64,000 nt of DNA from IOR16 sp963521065 (GCA_963521065.1 CAUQTI010000003.1:124001-188000), one strand, 5' to 3'. Shown: positions 1 to 8,035, counted from the first letter of the stretch. The notes: generated by a model not told the origin, from the letters alone. Numbers and translations are program-made.

Positions 1-24
1 ATGATGATACACTTCAAAAAATAG
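1..24 (+). CDS. 3' end of a probable small type I toxin (copy A)
   Basis: The first eight codons read in frame to a TAG stop and end in Lys-Lys, as do many Hol_Tox-type peptides. A hairpin and a strong minus-strand promoter follow, in the same arrangement as the complete toxin copies at 4729 and 8036. The rest of the gene lies left of the window. Identity rests on position and surroundings rather than on the few residues left. Confidence 0.3.
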   Translation: MMIHFKK

Positions 25-110
25 CAGTGACCGCTTAAACATGAGAATTTAAGCGGTCTACTCTGACATTTCGGACTAGCCGCCGTCTCAAAAGCGGTAA
101 TCCTTTTCTT
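13..110 (-). ncRNA. Predicted antisense RNA (antitoxin of copy A)
   Basis: A minus-strand promoter is seen with -35 TTGCAT (140-145), a 17-bp spacer and -10 TATATA (117-122). Transcription would start near 110, run through the hairpin at 29-58 and stop at the T-run, giving about 100 nt complementary to the end of toxin A. The same promoter and 5' sequence (GGATTACCGC) occur at 8190. The RNA itself is inferred. Confidence 0.45.
29..58. terminator. 11-bp hairpin shared by convergent transcripts
   Basis: Perfect inverted repeat GACCGCTTAAA / TTTAAGCGGTC with an 8-nt loop. A run of six T follows on the minus strand about ten bases beyond the stem, and none follows on the plus strand. It should therefore end the minus-strand antisense RNA best, and it also lies just after the toxin stop codon. 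Confidence 0.6.
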
Positions 111-156
111 ATCTAATATATATCACAGATTCCTTGCTTATGCAAGCAGAATGCAC

Positions 157-1266
157 TCACTCAAACGGAGGAATCACTTCCGAGATTTGGTATCCATTCT
201 TGAACGGATTTGCAACCAGCAGCATGGTATCTGACGCACTATAAATACCGAAATAGTCGAAGTCCGGCAGCTTATATCCTAATGCATCTCGATTCCATGC
301 ATAGCAGCTCGTTTCACCGTCTCCATAATCGGTAAGAGATACCGGATACCCCTCATAATAGTCCAATATCTTATTATCTTTAATCAGCATCATTCCTCTC
401 GAACCATCCCAATCCATTTTAATAAATTCTCTTTTTTTATCTCTTCCTAAAATGATGGACATTTTTTCCGGATAATCCGAAATGACTTCATAATATTTGA
501 CTTCATCAAATACGGAGTTTCCTCTAATGTTTTTTACTGCCTGTTCCACTGGCTTTGTGGAAGGGGAAAGGTCCATCATTGCAATCGGATCTGTGCCGCG
601 ATTTGCAACGGAGCCTTCTATAATTTGTACGGTATTTTGAGGATTTTCAGCTGTTACCGGCGTTCTTTTGCTTTCATCGGTAAAGCGGTAAATAACAAGT
701 GCGGATTCTGCACGGGTCAGCGTTCCCTTCGGCTTAAAGCTGCCGTCACTGTAGCCGGATAAAATGCCTGTCGCATAGGATTTTATGATATGGTAATCGT
801 ACTTTGTCGTGCTGTCTACGTCCTTGACGATTTTTTCAATCTCTGAATAGTTTTCCACTTCGGTCTTTCCCAATCCGTTGCTGATAATGAGGGCCATATC
901 GCTTCTTGGAATGGCATGATTCAGCATTGTGGTATCAATCTCTGCTTCGGCAAATAAGTTCAGCTCTAGGGCTTTCTGGTAATAGTTATATGCCCAGTGG
1001 TGCGGCTTCTCCGCTACAGTCAGTTCTTCACCTGTCACGGCTACGACCATCATCTTGATAAATTCACCGTAGGTTACGGTACTTTGCGGCTTGAAGCTAC
1101 CATCCGGGTAGCCTTTGATAATATCTTTATCTGACATCGCTTTGACGGATTCATATGCCCAATTTGTGGTTTTTAGGTCTTTATACTGCTGCTGATCGGC
1201 TGCATAGACGGCTGCGGATGCAAAGAGCAGCGTTGCTGTTAATGTGATTGCGATTGTTTTTTTCAT
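157..1266 (-). CDS. Secreted protein with three SLH domains (cassette 1)
   Basis: A 369-residue protein with signal peptide (residues 1-22, cleavage after VYA) and three S-layer-homology repeats over about residues 27-200, including KGYPDGSFKPQ and SGYSDGSFKP motifs. SLH domains hold proteins to pyruvylated secondary wall polymer. The C-terminal 160 residues are unlike those of the three other copies (2963, 4944, 8241), whose SLH parts are nearly the same. The start is ATG after an AAGGAGG site 8 bp upstream, with a candidate promoter near 1450. The C-terminal function is not recognised. Confidence 0.9.
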   Translation of the reverse strand: MKKTIAITLTATLLFASAAVYAADQQQYKDLKTTNWAYESVKAMSDKDIIKGYPDGSFKPQSTVTYGEFIKMMVVAVTGEELTVAEKPHHWAYNYYQKALELNLFAEAEIDTTMLNHAIPRSDMALIISNGLGKTEVENYSEIEKIVKDVDSTTKYDYHIIKSYATGILSGYSDGSFKPKGTLTRAESALVIYRFTDESKRTPVTAENPQNTVQIIEGSVANRGTDPIAMMDLSPSTKPVEQAVKNIRGNSVFDEVKYYEVISDYPEKMSIILGRDKKREFIKMDWDGSRGMMLIKDNKILDYYEGYPVSLTDYGDGETSCYAWNRDALGYKLPDFDYFGIYSASDTMLLVANPFKNGYQISEVIPPFE

Positions 1267-1612
1267 TTGGATTCCTCCTTGTATGCTTTGATTATCAGGA
1301 AATTTCCTTCTCTTATAATCTCGTTTATATGGTAAATTTCTTTTCGAGTTATTTGAAAATGGCGGTTCAATTCCTGCATTCTTTTTTTCTTAGTGATTCG
1401 TTTGTTCATAGACGATTCCTTTTTATACTATCTCTTTATATATATATTATACCATGTTTTCCCTTGAATGTGTTGGAATTTCAAGAGAAAACGAATTAAA
1501 TTTTGCTATTTTTCAACGTTTCTATCCGCTTATTCTTTTGCCCTGCTTTTTTCTTTAGTTTTCAAGGTGCTTATCTATATTTTACATTATTTGTAATTAA
1601 TGTAAATATGTT
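1267..1612 (-). promoter_or_regulatory. Leader of SLH gene 1, and palindrome after SecB-like gene
   Basis: AT-rich stretch without a convincing gene. A minus-strand -10 TATAAT preceded by TGG lies at 1447-1452, giving a long leader of roughly 170 nt. At 1581-1606 the near-palindrome TTTACATTA / TAATGTAAA follows the SecB-like stop codon. It recurs at 4211, 6726 and 9486 beside the other copies. No T-run follows it on the minus strand, so it may be a protein site or processing hairpin rather than a terminator. Confidence 0.5.
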
Positions 1613-2848
1613 TTATTTATTTTTGTCATTTATTTTTACGGTTGGAGTTTTTAAGACTTCAATGGGTTTGGTGTCGTACAGGCTGCTGCCATTTTTCGGG
1701 CTGATTTTTAGCTGCACGTTGTAATAGCCTTTGTTTGGAAAGGTAGCAGTTGCATAGACTGGGGTTACCTTATCCTTTCGAATGCTTCCGGCTCCGCTTT
1801 CGACAATGCTGAATTTGTTAGTTGCTTTTCCTTCCTCATAGGCTCGCAGTGCGGAATAGCTCTCCCCGTCAATCGTCACAACGGAGCTGTCATTCACTTC
1901 AAACGGAACGCCTTCATAGGCGGTATCCGGTCCGGAAAGAATCGCTTCTACATCCATCACAGTACCATCCTCTACGGTGGTACTTCGCATTCGTTCATCC
2001 TGCGTGCCGCCCTCGGTCACGCTCACAATCTTATATTCCGCAGTTAAGGGAGTATCGAAGCTCTGTTCTAAGCTTCCGCCTGTATTTTGTCCTTTCTTCC
2101 CCTTTCCTTTCCACGTCACCAGTGCTTCCCATGCGCCGCCGTCTATCCTGCGCCACAGGGTAGCAGATTCTAAGATCGTATCTGCACCAACCTTTGTCGC
2201 ATCGGATACGGTAAAGTGTTCTTCTGTCTTCACCGTACTCGGCGTATCTAAGTCCGCGGTCAAATCCTCCACCGGATCAGGGTCAGGGTCTGGAATCTCT
2301 TCATAGGTTGTAATCTCATAATCAATCTGAAAATATACAGGGATATAATAGCGGTAGCCTTCGACATTCGGAGCCTGCCACGGCTCTTTAATGTTTTTCC
2401 CTTTTTCTTCTAATTGAGTGATTAACTTTGTATTTACCGTATACGTAAGCTCTGCTGCCTTTGTGCTTTTCTGTTCGCCAACCTGATATTCATAACTGAT
2501 TCCATGAACAGAGGTATGTTCCCCCTTCACTGCAAAGTTGATATAATCTCCGCCGTACCCATCATTAAACTTTCCCGTAATTTTTTTAATCACCGCGCCT
2601 TCAGGCACTGCATTTTCCGATATCGTGTACTCCTGGGATGCGGGAGAACCCGGCTTGATGTTTCGCTGCCAAACGTTATTCTCATGCTTCCAGATATCGA
2701 AGTACGCTAAATCGTAGATTTCCGCTTTCCCCATTTTTGTCTTTTTTACCGTTTCCGCGGAAGCCGGAGCAATAAAAAACCCTGAACAAAGCAGGGTAAC
2801 CATCAAAAGAAACGAAATTCCTTTTCGTAGTATGAAGTTATGTTTCAT
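1613..2848 (-). CDS. SecB-like secreted protein, intact copy 1, unknown family
   Basis: A 411-residue protein with a signal peptide (about residues 1-31, ending in APASA). No family is recognised. It is a paralogue of the gene at 6758. The motif after the signal (DLAYFDIWKH) and the last 100 residues (DGESYSALRAYEEGKATNKF and onward) are almost identical, while the middle (about 60-280) has diverged. A low-complexity DPDPDP hinge lies near residue 190. Beta-rich composition suggests an extracellular adhesin or matrix protein, which is inference. It lies between two SLH genes on the same strand. Confidence 0.8.
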   Translation of the reverse strand: MKHNFILRKGISFLLMVTLLCSGFFIAPASAETVKKTKMGKAEIYDLAYFDIWKHENNVWQRNIKPGSPASQEYTISENAVPEGAVIKKITGKFNDGYGGDYINFAVKGEHTSVHGISYEYQVGEQKSTKAAELTYTVNTKLITQLEEKGKNIKEPWQAPNVEGYRYYIPVYFQIDYEITTYEEIPDPDPDPVEDLTADLDTPSTVKTEEHFTVSDATKVGADTILESATLWRRIDGGAWEALVTWKGKGKKGQNTGGSLEQSFDTPLTAEYKIVSVTEGGTQDERMRSTTVEDGTVMDVEAILSGPDTAYEGVPFEVNDSSVVTIDGESYSALRAYEEGKATNKFSIVESGAGSIRKDKVTPVYATATFPNKGYYNVQLKISPKNGSSLYDTKPIEVLKTPTVKINDKNK

Positions 2849-2873
2849 TCAGCCAAATGCCTCCTTTTTATCT

Positions 2874-2903
2874 ATGTCACTTACCATTGTAAGCCTGAAA
2901 TAA
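2874..2903 (+). pseudogene. Deletion remnant of a type I toxin gene
   Basis: A nine-codon reading frame ends in IVSLK-stop and is followed by the same CCACTC / GAGTGG hairpin (2912-2942) found after toxin B at 4729. About 15 internal codons and the upstream promoter are gone, and no antisense promoter is left before the SLH gene at 2963. This is the scar of a toxin/antitoxin unit at the expected place in the cassette. Confidence 0.6.
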
Positions 2904-2962
2904 CGCAAAAACCACTCCGTGAGTCTGGCAACCTAAGAGTGGCTTCGCCGCTTTCATCAATC

Positions 2963-3967
2963 TTATAAAGTAATATCTTTGATTTTATAAACTGTATCAC
3001 CCATCATCACAGATGGAACCTTCCCCTTGACATTAACTCCGTCCTTTGCCGGTTCTGCATAGTACACATAGTAGCTATCCTTTTCCCAGTAACTTGTGCC
3101 GTTTGGATTTACAAAACCATTTACCACCACGTCATCAATAACTAATTGTATTATCTCGTATTTTACTTTAGAATAAATCGCGATATAGCCATAGGAGGTA
3201 ATCTCAAACTTTTCAATGCCGTAGTTTCCTAATGTCGTCTCGACTAAATTTTTCTGAAAGGTTTTATCCCAGCCTTTAAATTTAATAGTCACAGTCTTTT
3301 TTGCATTGGCTTCCTTTTCAATGTCTTGCTTTGTCTTTTCGAACGACTCGGCGGTTACCGGCGTTCTCTTGCTTTCATCGGTAAAGCGATAAATGACGAG
3401 TGCAGATTCTGCGCGGTTGAGTGTTCCCTCTGGTTTAAAGGTATGGTCGGTATAGCCGGATAAAATGCCTGTCGCATAGGATTTTATGATATGGTAATCG
3501 TACTTTGTCGTGCTGTCTACGTCTTTAACTATTTTCTCAATCTCCGAATAGTTTTCTACATCAGTCTTTCCCAAGCCATTGCTGATAATCAGGGCCATAT
3601 CGCTTCTTGGAATGGCGTTATTCAGCATTGTGGTATCAATCTCTGCTTCGGCAAACAGGTTCAGCTCTAAGGCTTTCTGGTAATAGTTATATGCCCAGTG
3701 GTGCGGCTTTTCTGCAACAGTCAGCTCTTCACCAGTTGCTGCAATCACCATCATCTTGATAAATTCACCGTAGGTTACGGTACTTTGCGGCTTGAAGCTC
3801 CCATCCGGGTAGCCTTTGATAATGTCTTTATCTGACATCGCTTTGACGGATTCATACGCCCAGTTGGTTGTCTTTAAATCATTATACGTTTGCTGATCGG
3901 CCGCGTACACCGCAGCAGATGCAAAAATCATAACTCCGGCCAGTGTGATTGCGATTGTTTTTTTCAT
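2963..3967 (-). CDS. Secreted protein with three SLH domains (cassette 2)
   Basis: A 334-residue paralogue of the SLH proteins at 157, 4944 and 8241. Signal peptide 1-22, SLH repeats about 27-200, then a short Lys/Glu-rich linker (EKTKQDIEKE) and a C-terminal domain of about 115 residues. That domain is distantly like those of cassettes 3 and 4: the YYVYYAEP block is common, most other positions differ. The start is ATG with a GGGAGGAATCC site. The gene is led by a 300-bp block identical to that before cassette 4. Confidence 0.88.
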   Translation of the reverse strand: MKKTIAITLAGVMIFASAAVYAADQQTYNDLKTTNWAYESVKAMSDKDIIKGYPDGSFKPQSTVTYGEFIKMMVIAATGEELTVAEKPHHWAYNYYQKALELNLFAEAEIDTTMLNNAIPRSDMALIISNGLGKTDVENYSEIEKIVKDVDSTTKYDYHIIKSYATGILSGYTDHTFKPEGTLNRAESALVIYRFTDESKRTPVTAESFEKTKQDIEKEANAKKTVTIKFKGWDKTFQKNLVETTLGNYGIEKFEITSYGYIAIYSKVKYEIIQLVIDDVVVNGFVNPNGTSYWEKDSYYVYYAEPAKDGVNVKGKVPSVMMGDTVYKIKDITL

Positions 3968-3973
3968 TTGGAT

Positions 3974-4391
3974 TCCTCCCTTTTCCCCATTTTAGTAAGC
4001 TTTCCGTTCTTGTCAAAATATTTATTATTCTGCTGTTCCTGAATTACTACATAAAAAACTCGCTAAGAATAATAAATGTTTTCATTAATTTTAGTATACC
4101 ATATTTATCCTTTGTATTTACTTACATTTTATTTTAAATTTTTTTAAATTTTAAATGCAATTTAGATTTTGCCCTTTTCTCTCTTTAGTTTTCAAGGTCC
4201 CTATTTATATTTTACATTATTTGTAATTATTGTAAATATATTTTATTTATTTTCCCAATTATTTTTCTTCTAACTGCATTTTTAGTGCTTCAATTAGCTC
4301 CATCCCGTACATCCTTCCCCTCTTTTGGAACGACACTCGCCAATATGCGAAAATTTTCATAACCTCTGATTCTTCATTTTCTTTTTCTGCC
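3974..4391. repeat. 418-bp duplicated block, partner of 9249-9666
   Basis: Aligned by eye with 9249-9666 at a constant offset of 5275 bases and no gaps. The first 310 or so bases, which hold the SLH promoter and leader, look identical. About nine differences all fall in the last 110 bases, which lie in the dead SecB-like gene. This points to recent duplication or gene conversion. Confidence 0.85.
4093..4098 (-). promoter_or_regulatory. -10 element of SLH gene 2
   Basis: Minus-strand TATACT preceded by TGG (extended -10 type), about 125 nt before the start codon of the SLH gene at 3967. The same sequence stands before SLH gene 4 at 9368-9373, inside an identical block, and a similar one (TGG-TATAAT) stands before SLH gene 1. 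Confidence 0.5.
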
Positions 4392-4575
4392 AGGTACCGT
4401 CTGCGTGCTTCCAGATATCGTAATAAGCTAAGTCGTGAATGGCTTCTGTTTTGGTTACGATTTCCGTTTTCGTTGCCGCATAAGTGAAATCCGGCCAATA
4501 AAAAAGCCCTGTAACAAACAGGGCAAAAATAAGAAGGAACGAGATTCCTTTTCGTAGTATCAAGTTATTTTTCAT
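4259..4575 (-). pseudogene. Truncated, frameshifted SecB-like gene
   Basis: Starts like the intact copies (signal peptide, then YYDIWKHADGTWQK) from ATG 4575 with a GAGGAAG site. The frame shifts shortly after codon 65, and codons matching the next 20 residues of the paralogue at 6758 continue in another frame (4259-4498). The remaining 300 codons are absent. The copy at 9540 ends in the same way, so the deletion predates the duplication. Confidence 0.75.
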
Positions 4576-4623
4576 GTAACAGACTTCCTCCTTTATCTCA
4601 TTGAATTTTGTTTGATTCTCTGC

Positions 4624-4629
4624 TATAAT
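4624..4629 (+). promoter_or_regulatory. Promoter of toxin B mRNA (-10)
   Basis: Plus-strand TATAAT preceded by TGC (extended -10). The same setting (TTTCTGC-TATACT) is found before toxin C at 7974-7979 and in decayed form (CATACT) before toxin D at 9863. A start near 4636 gives a leader of about 93 nt, in which ATATATG and CATATAT (4690-4710) can pair upstream of the ribosome site. Confidence 0.6.
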
Positions 4630-4728
4630 TTTCCATGAAAGAGTCGTAAGAGTGGGTGGCTGGCTCGGTATCCTGCGGAGGTGATGAATATATGGATGCA
4701 TATATCCAAATCACAAAGGAGAAAAGCC

Positions 4729-4803
4729 ATGAGTGTTTATCAAGCTTTGATGCTGATGATAAGCTTCGCTATGTTGGTGCTTGCAATTGTAAGCCTGAGA
4801 TAA
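4729..4803 (+). CDS. Small hydrophobic peptide, type I toxin-like (toxin B)
   Basis: A 24-residue peptide beginning MSVYQALMLMISF and ending AIVSLR. It has the short polar head, a Leu/Met/Ile/Val membrane segment and the VY-x-A-L-x-L-M-I-x-F pattern known from the holin-like type I toxins (Hol_Tox family, TxpA/BsrG relatives). Start is ATG with AAAGGAG 7 bp upstream. A hairpin follows directly, and a promoter on the other strand (4901-4930) points back over it, as expected for an RNA antitoxin. Toxicity is inferred from family and layout. Confidence 0.72.
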   Translation: MSVYQALMLMISFAMLVLAIVSLR

Positions 4804-4894
4804 CGCAAAAACCACTCCGTGAGTCTGGCAACCTAAGAGTGGTTTAGCATTACGTTAAATTTTATTAGTTGAGCCAGCCATCACTGCGGCTCTT
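4803..4894 (-). ncRNA. Predicted antisense RNA, antitoxin to toxin B
   Basis: Minus-strand promoter with -35 TTGCAT (4925-4930), 18-bp spacer and consensus -10 TATAAT (4901-4906). The transcript would start near 4894, cross the shared hairpin and overlap the toxin 3' end. Its 5' part contains CCGCAG, which could also pair with CUGCGG in the toxin mRNA just upstream of the reading frame. Length about 90 nt. Predicted, not shown. Confidence 0.55.
4808..4846. terminator. Bidirectional hairpin of toxin B and its antisense RNA
   Basis: AACCACTC pairs with GAGTGGTT across a 19-nt loop. T-rich sequence follows on the minus strand and a short TTT on the plus strand. Convergent sense and antisense transcripts would both end here, as in the Enterococcus par (Fst) locus. 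The same hairpin survives in the remnant at 2912-2942. Confidence 0.6.
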
Positions 4895-4943
4895 TTCTAT
4901 ATTATAGCCACATTTTCATAGAAAATGCAAGTCTAATTCTTTT

Positions 4944-5939
4944 TTACAGCGTTACATCCATATAACGGTATACATCACCTTTTCCTGTAAAATCCAATGT
5001 AGGTGTCTTCCCTTTCGGATTGATTCCGCCTGATGGTTCGGCCGCATAAACATAATAACCATCTTTAACGTAGTATCTAAAACCCGTTGTAAAACCAATA
5101 GCAGGCACTTGTACATTGTCTATATAGACGCTGATCGCATCATAGCGAACGGTAGAATAAATAACAATGCTACCGATTGAATTCACCTCAATCTTCTTGA
5201 TGCCGTTATATCCTAGCTGCACGTCCTTTAAGGTGCGTGTGGAGGTTCTACTTCCTATTTTCAAATCTACCTTTTTTGTCTTTTCTTTCTCTATGTCTTG
5301 CTTTGTCTTTTCGAGCGACTCGGCTGTTACCGGCGTTCTCTTGCTTTCATCGGTAAAGCGGTAAATGACGAGTGCGGATTCTGCACGGTTGAGTGTCCCT
5401 TGCGGTTTGAAGGTATGATCAGTATAGCCGGACAGAATTCCTGTCGCATAGGATTTTATGATATGGTAATCGTACTTTGTGCTGCTGTCTACGTCCTTGA
5501 CGATTTTTTCAATCTCTGAATAGTTTTCCACTTCGGTCTTTCCCAATCCGTTGCTGATAATGAGGGCCATATCGCTTCTTGGAATGGCATGATTCAGCAT
5601 TGTGGTATCAATCTCTGCTTCGGCAAATAAGTTCAGCTCTAGGGCTTTCTGGTAATAGTTATATGCCCAGTGGTGCGGCTTTTCCGCAACAGTCAGCTCT
5701 TCGCCGGTTGCTGCAATCACCATCATCTTGATGAATTCACCGTAGGTTACGGTGCTTTGTGGCTTGAAGCTGCCATCCGGATAGCCTTTGATGATGTCCT
5801 TGTCTGACATGGCTTTGACGGATTCATACGCCCAATTTGTGGTTTTTAGGTCTTTATACTGCTGCTGATCGGCCGCATAGACCGCAGCAGATGCGAAAAT
5901 CATAACTCCGGCCAGTGTGATTGCGATTGTTTTTTTCAT
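4944..5939 (-). CDS. Secreted protein with three SLH domains (cassette 3)
   Basis: A 331-residue paralogue. An ATG 16 codons upstream is possible, but the signal peptide begins at the ATG at 5939, which has a GGAAGG site. SLH repeats cover about residues 27-200. The C-terminal 115 residues are close to those of cassette 4 (8241), with YNGIKKIEVNS shared, and only distantly like cassette 2. Unlike the other copies it has no private promoter block: the YoeB-type toxin gene ends 57 bp upstream, so co-transcription with the toxin-antitoxin pair is likely. Confidence 0.88.
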   Translation of the reverse strand: MKKTIAITLAGVMIFASAAVYAADQQQYKDLKTTNWAYESVKAMSDKDIIKGYPDGSFKPQSTVTYGEFIKMMVIAATGEELTVAEKPHHWAYNYYQKALELNLFAEAEIDTTMLNHAIPRSDMALIISNGLGKTEVENYSEIEKIVKDVDSSTKYDYHIIKSYATGILSGYTDHTFKPQGTLNRAESALVIYRFTDESKRTPVTAESLEKTKQDIEKEKTKKVDLKIGSRTSTRTLKDVQLGYNGIKKIEVNSIGSIVIYSTVRYDAISVYIDNVQVPAIGFTTGFRYYVKDGYYVYAAEPSGGINPKGKTPTLDFTGKGDVYRYMDVTL

Positions 5940-5996
5940 TTCATTTTCCTTCCTATTTTTTATAAGCGATTTCTTTTCTAATATCAATGTGTTATT

Positions 5997-6257
5997 CTAC
6001 TTTTCGTAATGCCCATAGCAAGATATGACCTTTATTTTGTCAGCATCAATGCAATAAACCAACCGATGCTCTAAATTAATTCTACGACTCCACAATCCTG
6101 ATAAATCGTGCGCCAAAGCCTCCGGCTTTCCTAAACCTTTATTTCCATTCCGGCTTATATCCTGTAATAAATCATTGATTTTTTTTATCATCCTTTTATC
6201 CATCGCCTGCCATCTTAAATAATCATTCCACCCGATGTCAGTAAAAACAATTTCCAT
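5997..6257 (-). CDS. yoeB: YoeB-type mRNA interferase toxin (Txe/YoeB family)
   Basis: 86 residues, the normal length for YoeB. The family pattern is clear: N-terminal W-x-D-Y-L-x-W, K-I-N-x-L-L, GKPE-x-L, G-L-W-S-R-R-I and the C-terminal catalytic tail RLVYxID...CYGHYEK. YoeB cuts mRNA at translating ribosomes. Its ATG overlaps the stop of the antitoxin gene by one base (TAATG), so the two are translationally coupled. The adjacent antitoxin and operator support an active pair. Confidence 0.92.
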   Translation of the reverse strand: MEIVFTDIGWNDYLRWQAMDKRMIKKINDLLQDISRNGNKGLGKPEALAHDLSGLWSRRINLEHRLVYCIDADKIKVISCYGHYEK

Positions 6258-6523
6258 TATTCCATACCTCTTAAGGTTTCAAAATCTACAGATTTGACCA
6301 TATTGTTTCTCAGCTGATTCATAGATTCCTTGATTTTTTTATAATAAAGCTCGTCAGATCGAATGAAGAGGTTTTCCAAAATATTATTATATTCTGCCTC
6401 TGACATGAGAACTACATTCTCACCTTGTTTTCTTGTAATAAAAATGGTTTCACAATCCTGTACAGCTGCATCACATAGTGATTTAAAATTTTGCCTAGCA
6501 TTTGAATAATTTATTGCTAACAT
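6257..6523 (-). CDS. yefM: YefM-type antitoxin (Phd/YefM family)
   Basis: 88 residues. The N-terminal DNA-binding half carries the Phd/YefM signature (INYSNARQNFKSLCD, ITRKQGENVVLMSEAEYN). The C-terminal helix would mask the YoeB toxin encoded next. A GGGG ribosome site precedes the ATG. The promoter overlaps a TGTAC-containing palindrome, so autorepression is expected. The pair lies between a SecB-like gene and an SLH gene, which looks like an insertion into cassette 3. Confidence 0.9.
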   Translation of the reverse strand: MLAINYSNARQNFKSLCDAAVQDCETIFITRKQGENVVLMSEAEYNNILENLFIRSDELYYKKIKESMNQLRNNMVKSVDFETLRGME

Positions 6524-6553
6524 GATATATCCCCTTTCAATTTTTATAGATTA

Positions 6554-6582
6554 ATTATATTGTACTACATTTTGTACAATAT
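6554..6582 (-). promoter_or_regulatory. YefM operator and promoter
   Basis: Inverted repeat ATATTGTAC / GTACAATAT at 6557-6565 and 6574-6582, overlapping a minus-strand -10 TATAAT (6554-6559). Known YefM operators have a TGTACA core; these half-sites contain TTGTAC and GTACAA. Autoregulation by the YefM-YoeB complex is inferred. Confidence 0.65.
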
Positions 6583-6757
6583 ATCAATCTGATTTATTAT
6601 ACAAAAATCGACAAATAAAAGTATTTCAAGAGAAAACAAATTAAAAATTACTATTTTCCAACGTTTCTACCCTCTTTTTCTTTTGCCCTGCTTTCTTCTT
6701 CAGTTTTCAAGGTACTTGTTTATATTTTACATTATATGTAATAAATGTAAATATGTT

Positions 6758-7957
6758 TTATTTATTTCTGTCGTTTATTTTTATGGTCGGAGTTTTTAAG
6801 ACTTCAATCATTTTGGTATCGTACAGGCTGCCGCCATTTTTCGGGCTGATTTTTAGCTGCACGTTGTAAAATCCTTTGTTTGGAAAGGTAGCGGTTGCAT
6901 AGACTGGGGTTACCTTATCCTTTCGAATGCTTCCGGCTCCGCTTTCGACAATGCTGAATTTGTTAGTTGCTTTTCCTTCCTCATAGGCCCGAAGTGCAGA
7001 ATAGCTCTCTCCGTCTACGGTATAGGTCGAGTTGTCCGTTGCGGTGACTGGATGGCTTTCATAAGTCTCTGAGGGAAGAGAGAGTATTGCTTCGGCATCG
7101 ACGACGGTGCCGTCTATGATATTAATGGTCTTCATGTCGGTATCTGATTCGCCGCTTTGTAAGGTGACGGTCAGTCGGTAGGTAACCGTTCCTTCTTCTT
7201 CTGCGGTTTCAGATAAAACAGTGCCTAATTTCGTTCCATTCCAGCCGGATACAAACGCCCAGCTGCTGCCGTCATTTCGCTCTAAGGTGCTGCTTTTGAA
7301 CTTACCGCCCTCCGGCAGAATGGTTTCATCTTCTGCATCGTAGCTTTCTCCGGCAGCTGCTTGACTTGGAAGTCCTAATGTCGCATCGACTTCTAAAGGA
7401 ATTGGTTCGGGGTCCGGATCGGGAATATTTACTGTGGTTTCTATCTTATAGGTAATATTTATAATGACAGGGATATAGTAGCGGTAGCCTTCAACGGCAC
7501 CTAACTGGCTAGAATCTTTAATAGAATATCCATTATCACTGTCCTCTGTTTCTAGTACGGTTTTAACGGTGTAGGTAACGGATTTGTTTGCAGCACTGTA
7601 AGAAGGCGCGCCAATCAAATTACCACTGGGTACGGCAAATTGGTCAAAATCATCATCAACATATTTACTGTTGAACTGGCCGGAGCAGCTTACAAAGACG
7701 CCCCCCTTTGGAATGACATCGGCCGGTATAGTGAAAGTAGCGGTCACTTCTGATTTTTGTTTTTTTCCTTTCTGCCAGGTGCCGTCTGCGTGCTTCCAGA
7801 TATCGTAATAAGCTAAGTCGTGAATGATTTCTGTTTTGGTTACAGTTTCCGTTTTTGTCGCCGCATAAGTGAAATCCGGCCAATAAAAAAGCCCTGTAAC
7901 AAACAGGGCAAAAATAAGCAGTACCGATACACTGCTCCGTACTATTTGATTGTGCAT
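6758..7957 (-). CDS. SecB-like secreted protein, intact copy 3, unknown family
   Basis: 399 residues with a signal peptide (FTYAA cleavage region near residue 32). N-terminal DLAYYDIWKH block, DPDPEPIP hinge near 190, and the final 100 residues match the copy at 1613 almost perfectly, while residues 60-280 differ. Such a conserved-variable-conserved pattern suits recombination between copies. The signal-peptide region is instead nearest the dead copies at 4259 and 9540. The ATG start is divergent from the toxin C promoter about 20 bp away. Function unknown. Confidence 0.8.
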   Translation of the reverse strand: MHNQIVRSSVSVLLIFALFVTGLFYWPDFTYAATKTETVTKTEIIHDLAYYDIWKHADGTWQKGKKQKSEVTATFTIPADVIPKGGVFVSCSGQFNSKYVDDDFDQFAVPSGNLIGAPSYSAANKSVTYTVKTVLETEDSDNGYSIKDSSQLGAVEGYRYYIPVIINITYKIETTVNIPDPDPEPIPLEVDATLGLPSQAAAGESYDAEDETILPEGGKFKSSTLERNDGSSWAFVSGWNGTKLGTVLSETAEEEGTVTYRLTVTLQSGESDTDMKTINIIDGTVVDAEAILSLPSETYESHPVTATDNSTYTVDGESYSALRAYEEGKATNKFSIVESGAGSIRKDKVTPVYATATFPNKGFYNVQLKISPKNGGSLYDTKMIEVLKTPTIKINDRNK

Positions 7958-7970
7958 TGTGCTTCCTTTC

Positions 7971-7979
7971 TGCTATACT
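7971..7979 (+). promoter_or_regulatory. Promoter of toxin C mRNA (-10)
   Basis: TGC-TATACT, an extended -10, on the plus strand. RNA would start near 7986 with a 50-nt leader in which CTTTCCC and GGGAGG (8012-8028) pair around a UGAA loop. That pairing hides the ribosome site, a feature common in type I toxin mRNAs. Confidence 0.6.
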
Positions 7980-8035
7980 TATGGTAAGGATTACCGTTTG
8001 GTGGCGGATCACTTTCCCTGAAGGGAGGTGATGCA

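Noticed and set aside
1248..2710. Plus-strand open frames inside and beside the first SLH and SecB-like genes
   Set aside because: They mirror minus-strand genes or AT-rich spacers, lack ribosome sites and show no known pattern.
4656..4847. 63-codon plus-strand frame over toxin B
   Set aside because: It reads the toxin region in another frame; the short frame at 4729 has the ribosome site and a hydrophobic toxin-like product.
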